Origin: Lycium barbarum
Lineage: Eukaryota > Streptophyta > Magnoliopsida > Solanales > Solanaceae
Assembly (NCBI RefSeq): GCF_019175385.1
Contig: NC_083344.1
Coordinates: 22,018,380 to 22,082,379, forward strand
DNA: 64,000 nucleotides
Reading direction: 5' to 3'
Part shown: one piece after another, positions 11,755-22,506 of the stretch
How positions within the stretch are numbered: position 1 is the first letter of the stretch
How the letters are laid out: every line of letters begins with the position of its first letter
Translations under genes and position numbers: made by a program
Notes under the pieces: model-generated
What the model was told of the DNA's origin: nothing
What the model saw: only the letters and a program-made list of their open reading frames with translations
Databases searched by the model: none

Positions 11755-13015
11755 CCACTGGAAGGGAACATCCTTTTAAGTCAATCTGGTCAAGGATGAA
11801 GAAATGGCAGCAAAACCCTTTACAAAACGACTGTAATAACTGGTCAAACCCACAAAACTACGAATCTCGGTAACAGTAGTGGGCCTCGCCCAACCCCCCA
11901 CAGCCTCAATCTTCTGCGGATCAACCATAATCCCCTCCTTGGACACTACATGACCCAAGAATACTATAGACTAACCAGAACTCACACTTAGAAAATTTAG
12001 CAAACAAACTATGATTCTTCAATAACCCAAGGACGGTACGAAGATGGCTCTCATGCTCCACTCTACTCTTGGAATACACCAAGATGTCATCAACAAACAT
12101 AATAACAAAAGAATCAACGAACGGCCTAAAGATGCCATTCATCAAGGTCATAAATGCAGTTGGGGCATTGGTTAGCCTGAAAGACATCACTAGAAACTCA
12201 TAGTGGTCATATCTCGTCCGAAATGCTGTCTTTGGAATATCCTCCGCCCTAATCTTCAGTTGATGATAGTCGAAACATAAATCAATCTTAGAAAACACCG
12301 AAGCACCCTGAAGCTGGTCGAATAAATCATCAATACGAGGCATAGGGCAATTGTTCCGGATAGTGACCTTGTTCAACTGGCAGTAATCAATGCACATCCT
12401 CATGGTCATCTTATCTTTCTTCTTCACAAATAACACGGGAGCACCCCAAAGGGAGACGCTCGGTCTAACGAACCCCTTGCTCAATAAATCCTGCAATTGT
12501 TCCTTAAGTTCTCTCAACTCGGCTGGTGCCATCCGATATGGTGGGATGGAAATAGAACGAGTACCCGAGTCCATGTCGATACAGAAATCAATGTCACGAT
12601 CGGGTGGCATACCCAACAAATCTAACGGAAATACCTCCGCGAACTCGCTCACAATAGGAATAGACTCAAGGGGTGGAGATGCAACAGTCGTATCACGAAT
12701 ATGCGCCAAACACGCTAAACACCCCTTACTTACTAGTTTCTTCACCCAAAGGAAGGAAATAATCTTCTTCAGAGCGGGACTAGGAGTACCTCTCCACTCA
12801 AGCCTAGGGATGCCAGGGATGACTAAAGTGACTATCTTGACATGACAGTCCAAGATCGCATGATAAGGAGAAAGCCAGGTCATACCTAATATAATATCAA
12901 AGTCCACCATATCTAGAATCATCAAATCTACCCAGGTGTCATACCCCATAAAAGTAACTAAACAAGACCGGCAGACTCGATCAACAACCACTAAATATCC
13001 GACTGGAGTAGACAC
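11755..13015 (-). pseudogene. Chromovirus protease remnant and reverse transcriptase
   Basis: The first part reads [14 protein letters not shown], then [22 protein letters not shown], which is the C-terminal half of the gypsy protease; the active-site loop is missing. Reverse transcriptase follows: [31 protein letters not shown] (first block, with R-to-C change), [15 protein letters not shown] (catalytic Asp kept, SGYHQ altered), [21 protein letters not shown] and [11 protein letters not shown] (catalytic FVDD box). A one-base frameshift near 11972 moves the thumb region ([19 protein letters not shown]) into the frame used by RNase H and integrase. A stop lies near 11776. Confidence 0.9.
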
Positions 13016-13288
13016 ATGAACATGTATATCTATGCTATCACAGGGTAAATCCCAACCAATGGCATGAATAAGTGGATACAGGATTAAATAACATAGATGT
13101 TTCTCTATGATGGATAGAAATGGTACCTACCATCACCCCATCAAGAATCTCCACCGGGAGGTCTGGCTACTCTCGCCCTCGCAGCCTCAACTCTTACTGC
13201 ACAGTCAACAATGGCCTGGAACAAAGCGTCCGCTGCCTCAAGCTGGACACAGCAGCTGGAGAGGACCATCCAACCCGCTAATGAACCA
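13016..13288 (-). pseudogene. Collapsed gag-protease junction of the chromovirus
   Basis: Fragments of the gag C-terminal region remain (GLDGPLQLL, then DCAVRVEAARARVA in shifting frames). The CCHC zinc knuckle and the protease DTGA-type loop expected in this interval are absent. Relatives carry far more coding sequence here, so a deletion is inferred. Confidence 0.6.
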
Positions 13289-13704
13289 CTAAATCCTACC
13301 GATGTCCGTCAGAATCAAGGGGTAGGAGTAACGAGCTAAGTAGGAGAAGGATAGTGCGTAGGTAGCAATCGGCATGCCCTCTTGACGCAGAGCGAGGAAC
13401 TGACCCTGACGCTCGTCCATTCGAGAACGTGGCACGTATCTCTCCATAAACACCCCATAGGACTGTTCCCAAGTTAATGGGCGCGCACGCTGGCCTGCTA
13501 ACAAGGTAGTCTCTCCATCGCACCACCACTGAATCGAAGGGTAACATACCTAACTTCGAAGGTCTCCGTGATCCTAGCTGCATGGAGTAGCTTGTGTGTA
13601 ATCATGATAAACTCATAGGCATCCTCGTCTGGTATGCCCATTAAAATCAAGGGGGCCAACCTCGTGTACCTCCTCCATACTGGCGTGTCGCAAATCCTGA
13701 CCAT
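13289..13704 (-). pseudogene. Chromovirus gag core, N-terminally deleted and frameshifted
   Basis: The first part reads PDEDAYEFIMITHKLLHAARI, then VRYVTLRFSGGAM. Two frameshifts later comes ARPLTWEQSYGVFMERYVPR, then DERQGQFLALRQEGM and YALSFSYLARYS. These are the retrotransposon gag core motifs (WW/DYL, LTW.QF, F..RY.P). The disordered N-terminal third, visible in the relative at 63488-64000, is missing; the leader runs almost directly into the core. Pieces lie in three frames with a stop near 13498. Confidence 0.85.
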
Positions 13705-13842
13705 CTATGAGGGAAGGGATAAGCGTCAGATACCAATTTGGTCTTTCCAGATACCAATTTGAATAAAGTAGCACGATGGAAAGAAAGAATATGAGATTTC
13801 CTAAATGTCCCATAGCCTCCCGCAGATAAGTACGGAGCTCAT
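13705..13842 (-). mobile_element. Chromovirus 5' leader (proximal to gag)
   Basis: On the minus strand this matches the leader at 63320-63470 base by base over long stretches (GATGAGCTCCGTACTTATCT, then TACTTTATTCAAATTGGTAT). It joins the 27596-27650 leader piece across the Athila-like insertion. Confidence 0.85.
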
Positions 13843-13847
13843 CGTAC
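13843..13847. repeat. Target-site duplication of the Athila-like element, left (CGTAC)
   Basis: CGTAC precedes TGATGTGG at 13848 and recurs at 27591-27595. The uninterrupted site is visible in the relative near 63335. Confidence 0.93.
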
Positions 13848-14016
13848 TGATGTGGCGTGGTTTTACGCCACAATCGATAATTTTTGACTCTAAGTTTTAC
13901 TTGTTTTTAAGCAAGCCTATGTGATTTTACGTGGTTTTTATTGTTTTTCAGGTAAAGGAACAGATTCGGCACAATCACAGTTGAAGTGCAGAACCAGGTC
14001 GTAAATCGAAGTTTAC

Positions 14017-14131
14017 TTTAAAGAACCTTTTAAAGAATAGGAAGTTGTTTAGTTAGAGTCATCCCTTTTTGTCTTTTTTTATTATTTATATTAAACTTCT
14101 TCCATAATAAGATCCTCTATTGAAATAGGAC
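14017..14131. other. 115-bp segment present only in the 5' LTR
   Basis: It splits the sequence GTTTAC/GGTC that is continuous in the 3' LTR at 26337-26345. It begins TTTAAAGAACC and ends AAATAGGAC. There are no clear terminal repeats and only a two-base AC repeat at the edges. It is either an insertion in the 5' LTR or a deletion from the 3' LTR after integration. Confidence 0.8.
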
Positions 14132-14452
14132 GGTCCGTATTCTACAATACGGGCCGTATTCCATGGTCGTGTTTAAGGATAACAGAACCAGAAAGTCAAG
14201 CTGAGAAGATGGTGGTTTACGAGCTAGGTTTACGGACCGTATTTCAGTTTACGGTCCGTATTCCATCACGTATTTAACCAGTTCAGCATCTGGCAGAAAG
14301 TCGAAGTATTGGATGTTGAATTATGACCATGCAGTTTACGGACCGTATACTACTTTACGGTCCGTATTTCAAAAGGGGAAGTTGAACACAACTGAGCAGC
14401 CAACTTGGGCGTAAACCAATTTTACGGTCTGTAAAGTGATTTACGGACCGTA
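14129..14452 (+). promoter_or_regulatory. Four paired palindromes in 5' LTR U3
   Basis: TACGGWCCGTA-type 11-mers start at 14129/14148, 14231/14250, 14337/14356 and 14423/14442. Each pair is exactly 19 bp apart. Within a pair the two members tend to be reverse complements (A-centred and T-centred), so each pair could also fold into an 11-bp stem with an 8-base loop. The last ends 55 bp before the TATA box. Confidence 0.85.
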
Positions 14453-14506
14453 TTTCACCATGACGGGACTAAAGTGCAAATCTAAAAATTCTGTAATTCC
14501 AAAACA

Positions 14507-14515
14507 TATAAATAG
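14507..14515 (+). promoter_or_regulatory. TATA box of Athila-like 5' LTR
   Basis: TATAAATAG, conserved in the 3' LTR at 26718-26726 and followed by GCCTTTGTAGGG in both. The transcript start would be expected about 30 bp downstream. Confidence 0.7.
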
Positions 14516-15384
14516 CCTTTGTAGGGTTTTTAATAGACATCAGTTATTATATTTTTTGTCTCTTGACTTAGAACATCAAATACTCTCTAGTTTTTGAAGA
14601 TTCAAACATCAATTCAAGTATTATCAAATCATCTTTTCTTTCAAAGTAAGCAATTATGAATTCTTCAATTTTCTATTTCTTGTTCTTGGTCATGAATAGC
14701 TAAATTCCCTTACTAGGGTTGTGAACCCAATGATGGGTGTTTTGTTATTGGGTTTGTGATTGATATACAAATAATGGATTATTAGGGTTTAATTATTCTT
14801 CATTCTTCATTCATAATTAATGGTTGCAAACATTGATTAAAGCCATAAACCCTAAATTTATTTGGAAAAATAATTAGGGTTGGTAAGAATAATTAACAAG
14901 AACTCAAAGCTTTAAACTTTGTTTAATAAATTCACTTAGGAATAAGAGGAATTTACTTGGCATGATTAATCGTTCTTCATAATCACTTTCTTATATTTGG
15001 GAAAATCATAGAAAGATATAATCTTTATTTATTGGGAAATAGTAGAGATTCACATAGAGATTAAGTGCATTCATATAATGATCCATTACAAGTATATCAA
15101 GATCAATACCCATGATCATACACTCTATCTGACGGGGACACAACCTTAGTTTCTTTTACCATAAATATTCACCAAAGCAATAATTTAGCAACTAGTCATA
15201 GAAAAACCAACTTTTACACAAATTATCGGATTAAGACATTAGACCTAGAACTTAGCATCTACGACTTTAGTACCCTTTTCACACCATATTCCCTGTGGGA
15301 TTCGACCCCAACCTTGTTGGGTTACTATATTTGACAACGTCCGCGTTATAACATTTATAGGTGTAATTTGAGCGTATCAAATTT

Positions 15385-15402
15385 TGGCGCCGTTGCCGGG
15401 GA
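15385..15402 (+). other. Primer-binding site, tRNA-Asp
   Basis: TGGCGCCGTTGCCGGGGA, five bases after the LTR end. It complements the 3' end of plant tRNA-Asp as known for Athila-type elements. Confidence 0.9.
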
Positions 15403-15442
15403 ATACGGTTTTGAAATTACTAAATAGTGTTTGCTTTAATTA

Positions 15443-16837
15443 ATGTCTTTTGCTTATTCCATCACACCTTTTTTGCTACTTTATGTAAACCAGGTGGATA
15501 TGAATCAAAATCAGCGTGCGGGTAATCAGGTGAATCGGTTGAACAATCAAACGGATGAATCTGATGATGAGAATATTTTTATTGAACTGGTTCAAGAGGA
15601 GGACTATGTATCTGCCATTGTTCAACCTCGAGTTGGAGCAGCTACTGTGAAAATTGACTCATCTCTTTACCAGCTGCTGAAACTTGAGGGGTACTTTCAG
15701 AATTCTACCGAGAATGACCCTCAACGCCATTGGCAGAATTTTGTGGATGTGTGTGCTAATCACGTCCAGAACAATGTTCCACAAGATGCGATTCGGTTGA
15801 GACTATTCAAGTATTCCTTAGCTGGAGAGGCAAGAACATGGTTCGAGAAGCTGCCCCGACATTCAATTACTTCATGGGCAGAGATGGTCACTGTTTTTCT
15901 TAAAAAGTGGTATTCTCCTAGTAAGAAGGCTGAGATTCGAGACAAGATATATGAATTCAAGCAGCGACCGGGGCAACAACTATATGAAGCCTGGGAGAGG
16001 TTCAAAGAATATCTGCAGAAGATCCCAAATCATGGTTTTCCGGAAAATATATTGATGGAGAAGTTCTACCGAGGGTTAGATCCAGTTACACAGTCAGTAG
16101 CTAACAATGCTGGTGATGAGTGTTTTATGAACAAGACCTTCCGACGAGTGACCATAATACTTAACAAGTTGACAACTCATAATCAGGCTTGGCACTCGAA
16201 CAATGCTGATGTGGTACCGTATGGTAGTGCTATGCTCCAGAATATAGTGAAGGAGAATCAGGACACCCAGCAAACATTGGCAGAACTTGCAACAAATATT
16301 TCCTTGCTGACAAAGAAGTTTGATGAGTCTCAAATCAAGAAGGTAAATGTTTGTGAGGAAGATGCAGTTTTGCCAAAAGGGATGTACCATGCTCCAGATG
16401 GTCCGTTCCTGGATGGGCCACCTATGCAGGTTAAAGATGCTAACTATGTTAATAACTCTCAAGGGGGTTATCAAAGGCAGAATTACCAGGGTGGCTATCA
16501 GAATCAATGGAGACCTCAGCAAGGTCAAGGTGCTTACAACAACTCTGGGAACTACAACAATAACTATGGTGGTGCGAACCAAGGGAGCTACAACAACAGC
16601 AACAATTTTGGGAACAAGATTTCCAACCCTTATATACCACTGAAAGGGCAATCATCAGAGCAGGGTAGTTCGAAAGTTGAAGCAATGCTTGAGAAGATTC
16701 TGGCAAATCAATTGAAGTCTAAGAGGAGTTTATATGGGTTGACAGAAACAGTGGGTTCTCATACAGTGGCTATTCAGAAACTTGAGTCGCAGATGAGGGA
16801 TATTTCTAGAGATCAGCACCCTCCGAAAAAGGGATGA
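15443..16837 (+). pseudogene. Athila-like gag
   Basis: The frame is open for 464 codons. Two in-frame starts exist: 15443, and 15500 (MNQNQRAG), which I prefer because the first 19 residues are hydrophobic and unlike gag. The gag core includes LEGYFQNSTENDPQRHWQNF, then RLRLFKYSLAGEARTWFEKL, FLKKWYSPSKKAEIRDKI and LYEAWERFKEYLQKIPNHGF, ending with FYRGLDP. The C-terminal part is rich in Gly, Asn, Gln and Tyr (YQNQWRP, NNNYGGANQGSYNN), with no CCHC knuckle seen. A TGA at 16835-16837 ends the frame at KKG; the same frame continues beyond with recognisable sequence, so this is a premature stop. It forms the particle core of the element. Confidence 0.92.
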
Positions 16838-17150
16838 CTTCCAAGTGACACCATCCCAAATCCAAAGAATGGGGGAGGCGGTTTAAACAATGTGTTTGCC
16901 ATTACTACTAGAAGTGGCAAAACAATACAGGGAGCTGCTGAAGAGGTGATTGATCTTGAGTCGATAGATGAAGAGAATGAGGTGCAGTCTGACGCACCTA
17001 TTATTGTTTATGAGATCCCTGCTGACAAGAAGGTTGCTGATATTCCAGAGATGGTGAGAGAAGCTGATGACACTAGCAAGCAGGCTGTAAAAGGGGCTCT
17101 TCGCCCTTTGACACCAGCTCTTCAAATCTAAACCTCCTTTTCCTCAGAGG
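16838..17150 (+). pseudogene. Gag-protease linker with frameshift
   Basis: The gag frame continues past the stop with NVFAITTRSGKTIQG, the typical Athila linker motif (TTRSG), then an acidic stretch and GALRPLTPALQI. The next conserved phrase (PPFPQRLVKK-like) is in another frame, so a small indel lies near 17126-17131. Confidence 0.85.
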
Positions 17151-18206
17151 TTGGTAAAGAAGAATGAAGATGCTAAGTTTGAGAAGTTTTATGATCAGCT
17201 GAAGCAGTTATCTCTGAATTTTCCCTTCTTGGAAGCTGTCAAGGAGATGCCCGGTTTTGCAAAATATCTGAAGGAGTTGCTGACCAAGAATAAAACGGTG
17301 CAGCATGACACCGTGAGTTTGACTCACACTGTGAGTTCCATCATTTCAACTACAACTGTGCAGAAAAAGGGAGATCCTGGGGCGTTCACCATTCCTTGTG
17401 CTATTGGGCACCACGATTTTTCTCGCGCTCTGTGTGATAATGGGGCGAGTATAAATTTGATGCCTCTTGCTATATATAAACAATCAGGTTTGGGGATGCC
17501 AAGACCGACTACGATGAGGTTGCAGATGGCTGATATGTCTATCAAAAGACCTGTTGGGGTGGTTGATGATGTGATAGTGCGGGTTGGGGAATTTTTATTG
17601 CCCGCTGATTTTGTGATTCTTGACTGCGCTGTTGATCGAGACATTCCTATCATTTTGGGGAGACCTTTCCTTGCTACAGGGAGGGCGCTGATGGATTCTG
17701 AGAAAAATGAAATAAAGTTTCGAGTCAACAATGAAGAAGTGACCTTTCAGGCTAGCAAAGGGATGAAGTTACCAAGTGCTTACGAGAGTATCTCAGTAAT
17801 TGATTCAGTCGATATTGTTGATGCAGCAGTGGAGTTCAAAATGGAAGAAGAGAGTTTGGGCGAGGCTTTGGCTGGTATTTTGATGAATTTCGATGCTGAA
17901 GACATGGAAGGTTATGATGAGACAGTAAATTCACTTGTTGGGTTGGGCTCATACACATACCACCCAAAGAAGCTGAGTCTCGATCTCGAGAATAGAAAAA
18001 CTCCTGCAGCAAAGCCTTCAATCATTGAGCCACCTAAGTTGGAACTTAAACAACTCCCATCTCACCTGAAATATGAGTTCCTTGGTCCTGACAATACACT
18101 ACCGGTGATTATTTCAGCCTTATTGACTGAGGAGCAGAGTATGCAGCTTTTGAAGGTGTTGAGGGAGTATAGGCGTGCTATTGGTTGGACCATAGCAGAT
18201 ATTTGA
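17151..18206 (+). pseudogene. Athila-like protease region
   Basis: 351 codons. It opens with NEDAKFEKFYDQLKQLSLNF, then FAKYLKELLTKNK. The aspartic protease active-site loop reads ALCDNGASINLMP; the family consensus has Ser or Thr after the Asp and here it is Asn. The second protease motif is IPIILGRPFLATGRALMD. An acidic linker follows, then LPSHLKYEFLG, the lead-in to reverse transcriptase. A TGA at 18204-18206 interrupts the frame just before RT (GWTIADI then stop). The same frame continues downstream, so the stop is a single lesion. Confidence 0.92.
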
Positions 18207-19766
18207 GTTATCCCATCTAGAATCTGTGAGCATAAAATTCAGTTGGAGGAGGGCAACAAACCCAATGTAGAGCATCAGAGGCGACTAAACGAGAATATGC
18301 AAGAGGTAGTCAAGAAAGAGATCATCAAATGGCTAGATACAGGTGTGGTCTTCCCGATTGCTGATAGTAAATGGGTGAGCCCGGTCCAATGTGTTCCTAA
18401 GAAGGGCGGTATCACTGTTGTGCCGAATGCCAAGAATGAGTTGATCCCGACCATAACGGTCACCGGATGGAGAGTTTGCATGGATTACCGCAAGCTAAAT
18501 ACAACTACTTGCAAGGACCACTTTCCTATGCCCTTCATTGATCAGATGCTTGACAGGTTAGCAGGGAGTTCTTACTATTATTTCCTCGATGGGTATTCGG
18601 GCTACAACCAGATAAACATTGCTCTGGAAGATCAGGAGAAGACCACTTTCAGTTGTCCTTATGGGACATTTGCATTTAGCCGGATGCCTTTTGGGTTGTG
18701 TAATGCACCAGCCACCTTTCAGAGGTGCATGATGTTAATTTTCTCTGACATGGTGGAGGATTTCTTGGACGTGTTCATGGATGATTTTTCCGTGGTGGGT
18801 GACTCATTTGAAGATCGTCTTGGCCATCTGGGTCAAGTGCTGAAAAGGTGTGAGGAGACCAATCTGGTGCTGAATTGGGAGAAATGCCATTTTATAGTGA
18901 AGGAAGGAATCTTCCTCGGTCACAAAATCTCTGAAAAGGGGATCGAGGTCGATCAAGCAAAACTTGATGTGATTTCAAAGCTTCCTCCACCGATCTCAGT
19001 CAAAGGTGTCCGAAGTTTCTTGGGACATGCTGGGTTCTACAGGCGCTTCATCAAAGATTTCTCTAAAGTTGCAAATCCCTTGTGCAAGCTTCTTGAAAAA
19101 GAGGCTAAATTTGTGTTTGATGAAAAGTGCCAGAAGGTGTTTGAGGAATTAAAAGAGCATCTCACTACTGCTCCTATTATTGTTGCTCCTGACTGGTCCC
19201 TACCATTTGAACTGGTGTGTGATGCTAGTGGTTTTGCAATAGGTGCAGTGCTTGGGCAGAGGCACAATAAAATTATGCACCCAATCTATTATGCTAGCAG
19301 AACGCTGAATGCTGCACAGATGAATTACACAGTGACGGAGCAAGAGCTGCTTGCCATTGTGTTTGCCTTCGAAAAATTTCGACACTACTTGTTGGGGTCC
19401 AAAGTTGTGGTTTATACTGATCATGCAGCCTTGAGATACCTCATGGAAAAGAAGGAAGCAAAGCCACGACTTATCAGATGGGTGCTATTGCTGCAAGAGT
19501 TCGATTTCGAGGTAAAAGACCGAAAGGGTACTGAAAACCAGGTGGCTGACCATCTCTCTCGGCTTGAAGAAGATGGGAGACCTTCTGATGAACTTGATAT
19601 CGATGATGCTTTTCCAGATGAAAGGGTGTTGGCAGTGTCGATGGAGGTAGCACCTTGGTATGCCGATATTGCCAATTATTTGGTGACAGGTATAGTTCCC
19701 GATGATATCAAAACTTATCAAAAGAAGAAATTCTTGCGGGATGCTCGGCAGTACTATTGGGACTAG
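18207..19766 (+). pseudogene. Athila-like reverse transcriptase and RNase H
   Basis: Continues the protease frame; the first ATG is at 18243. RT blocks: [34 protein letters not shown] (catalytic Asp), [31 protein letters not shown] (FMDD catalytic box), [14 protein letters not shown] and [18 protein letters not shown]. RNase [44 protein letters not shown] and [10 protein letters not shown], so all four acidic residues are present. The RT copies element RNA into DNA and RNase H removes the template. A TAG at 19764-19766 separates it from integrase, otherwise in frame. Confidence 0.95.
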
Positions 19767-20978
19767 CCTTATTTGTTCCGAACATGCGCTGATAACATCA
19801 TTCGGCGTTGTGTTCCGAAAAGTGACGTTATGGCAATTCTAAAGGCATGCCAGGACTCTCCTGTTGGGGGTCATCATAGTGGAAACCGGACTGCAGCCAA
19901 GGTACTTGAGTGCGGATATTACTGGCCGACTATTTTTCATGATGCTAATCTTTTGGTGCGGTCCTGTGATCAATGTCAAAGGCAAGGGAATATCGGCAGA
20001 AGGCAAGAGATGCCTATGAATTTTGTTATGGAGGTGGAAGTGTTTGATGTCTGGGGGATTGACTTTATGGGACCTTTTGTGAGTTCTGGTGGAATGAAAT
20101 ACATCTTGGTAGCTGTGGATTATGTGTCAAAATGGGTAGAAGCGGTGGCTTTACCAAATAATGAGGCCAAGAGTGTTATGGGGTTCCTTAAGAAGAACAT
20201 ATTTACTCGTTTTGGTACTCCGAGGGCGATAAGCAGCGATGGTGGATCCCACTTTTGCAATAAAGCATTCGCGGGACTGATGGAGAAATATGGTGTGAAG
20301 CATAGGGTGGCAATGCCTTATCACCCTCAGACAAGTGGACAGGTTGAAGTGTCCAATAGGGAGATCAAAAGTATTCTAGCAAAGACAGTGAATGCCAATA
20401 GAACTGATTGGGCCCGCAAGCTCGATGATGCTCTATGGGCATACCGGACTGCTTTCAAGATTCCAATTGGGACTTCACCCTTCAAGCTTGTATTCGGGAA
20501 AGCTTGTCACTTGCCGGTTGAACTTGAACACAAAGCTATGTGGGCGCTGAAGAAGCTGAACATGGACTGGGAGGAAGCAACCAAGTTGCGGTTGTTCCAA
20601 TTAAATGAGATGGATGAATTTCGGTACCAGGCGTATGAGAGTGCAGCCCTATATAAAGAAAGGATGAAGCAATACCATGACAAGAAGATTCTGAAGCGAG
20701 AGTTCTACAAGGGCGACTCTGTATTACTGTTTAACTCTCGGCTGAAGTTGCTACCGGGTATGCTTAAATCCAGGTGGTCTGGCCCGTTTGAGGTGGTAGG
20801 TGCCTCACCCCATGGCGCGGTTGAATTGAAGTCCGGAGATGGTACTCGGACATTTAAGGTGAATGGGCATAGATTGAAGCACTACCACGGAATGGTTTCT
20901 GAGGAGAGGGTTGTTGATCGCTACAGGTTGAAACACCTCGGAACGAACAATGATCTGGTGTACCAAGATAGGGAGTGA
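19767..20978 (+). pseudogene. Athila-like integrase
   Basis: Same frame as RT; the first ATG is at 19773 (MFRTCADN). N-terminal zinc region: [18 protein letters not shown], then [12 protein letters not shown]. The His usually found after the first Cys of this motif appears to be Gln (ACQDSP). Catalytic core: WGIDFMGPF (Asp), [10 protein letters not shown] (Asp) and [10 protein letters not shown] (Glu). The C-terminal GPFEVVGA and [10 protein letters not shown] segments follow. It ends with a natural stop at 20976-20978. No chromodomain, as expected for Athila. Confidence 0.94.
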
Positions 20979-21440
20979 TTGGTCTCCACCGTCGTGCCGC
21001 GACGTTAAATCAAGCGCTTCTTGGGAGGCAACCCAAGTGTAATGTTTATTTTTATTTGTTGTTCTTCGTACATATAGGGTAATGATTATTTTGGTGCAGG
21101 AATATATGACAGAAAAATTCTGCTGAGATGCAGGTAAGTTCAGTTGTCAGACACTGTTCTGCAACATTGCAAAAGACGCCTGAAGTATACGGACCGTATT
21201 TCACAATACGGCTCGTACCACAGGGCGTATTTAACAATGCTGCAAAACAGTGAGCACTGTAATGTAACATGCTGGTTTACGACCACGTAGGACGGACCGT
21301 ATTTCACAATACGGTCCGTAAACCTAAACGTAAACTAACATGAGACAATACAGTGTACTGCCCGATATAACATCTCTAAATACGGGCCGTAAATAAATTT
21401 ACTGACCGTATTTAGAACAAAAAAAAATATAACGCAGCAA
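20979..21440 (+). other. Pol-ORF3 spacer, first part, with three palindrome pairs
   Basis: Non-coding. It contains the hairpin at 21020-21037 and palindrome pairs starting at 21188/21207, 21291/21310 and 21381/21400, each 19 bp apart. Accessory GTTTACGACCAC lies before the second pair. It ends just before a TATA-like box. Confidence 0.8.
21020..21037 (+). other. Short hairpin shortly after pol
   Basis: CTTGGGAGGCAACCCAAG, a 6-bp perfect stem with a 6-base loop, 42 bases after the integrase stop. From memory, a very similar phrase follows pol in many Athila-type elements, which suggests selection on the element rather than chance. Confidence 0.6.
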
Positions 21441-21450
21441 TTTAAATAAA
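21441..21450 (+). promoter_or_regulatory. Candidate internal promoter TATA-like box
   Basis: TTTAAATAAA lies 30 bp after the last 21400-21410 palindrome and is followed by a pyrimidine-rich stretch (21480-21720) that resembles a plant 5' leader. In both LTR families with the palindrome module a TATA box sits 40-60 bp beyond it, so the arrangement is the same. This is a prediction from arrangement only. Confidence 0.4.
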
Positions 21451-21791
21451 ACCCCCACGATTTAAACCAGGGCAGATGAACCAACCACTCTAATCGACTT
21501 CCCTCCATTATTTCTCCTTTCACAAATCAATACACCACGATCTCCCTCCATCTTCACGTCTTCTTTTCCATTTTCTTCCATCCCCACGACTACCCACCAT
21601 TAAACCATCACCTTCCATCTCCCTAACCACCATAAATACGCAAACTCCACCCAAAATCAAAACCCAGCCCACCAACAATACCATCTCACCAAGAATTCGA
21701 AATCTCCCTCTGCCCTAGGTTTAATTTCGTGTGTGATTGCAGTGGTGCTCTAAAAGTTTGTGCTTCTAGTGGTCTGATTCATCATTGAAAG

Positions 21792-22504
21792 GTATGACTC
21801 ATGCTCCCCATCCTTCTTTTATATCTGTGAACTTGAACATGGTGGTAAGTGATTGTTTAGACTGGGTTTGTGAAATTAAGTGCTTAATTCCCTTGGTTAA
21901 TGATCTTGTGAGGGGGTAGAGGTGTTTAATCTTTTTTAATACTCGTGGGTAATTGTTAATCACACCCAAATGGGTTGGAGGGCATTCCATACTTTAAATT
22001 TCAATATTTGAAGTTTTGGTCTGCCCACCAATAACTTAACTCTTGTGGGAATTACTCAAAATTGGTAGAAAATGGGTGAAGTCTGAGTAACCCAAATCCC
22101 CGAACACAATGTGAGACCAAGATGTGGAATGGAATTTGGAATCAACATATATATATGTCTGTGGTACGAATTACGACTGCACTTTACGGACCGTAATTCA
22201 CTTTACGGTTCGTATTTAAGCATCTTCGAGTGGACAGAATGGTATCCAAAAGGAATCCCAGTTTACGATCTAACTTTATGGACCGTATTTCAGTTTACGG
22301 TCCGTATTTAAGCTTATAGATTGGGACAGAATTTTATCCACTACAAATGCTCAGTTTACGATCGTACTTTACGGACCGTAAACCAGTTTACGGTCCGTCT
22401 TTTGTGTTTACGACCACAGACAGAACATATATGTTGTGCACAGTCTAACTATCTTATTTTTGGTTGGATGTTCCACGGTAACTAATATGTGGTGTCTTTT
22501 GCAG
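21792..22504 (+). other. Candidate intron upstream of ORF3
   Basis: The 5' junction is AAAG/GTATGA at 21791/21792 and the 3' junction TTTTGCAG/GAATGG at 22504/22505, with the ORF3 ATG at 22507. The interval is T-rich and has three palindrome pairs starting at 22185/22204, 22277/22296 and 22370/22389, all 19 bp apart. Splicing is inferred from site consensus. Confidence 0.4.
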
Positions 22505-22506
22505 GA

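Larger units (their letters stand above)
13848..15379 (+). mobile_element. Athila-like 5' LTR
   Basis: Starts TGATGTGGCG and ends GAGCGTATCA. It is 1532 bp, against 1417 bp for the 3' LTR; the difference is a 115-bp segment at 14017-14131. It contains four palindrome pairs (14129-14452), a TATA box at 14507 and a CATCAAATACTCTC-type leader. Later AT-rich sequence carries repeated TTAGGGTTTAATT/AAACCCTAAATTT phrases. Confidence 0.95.
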
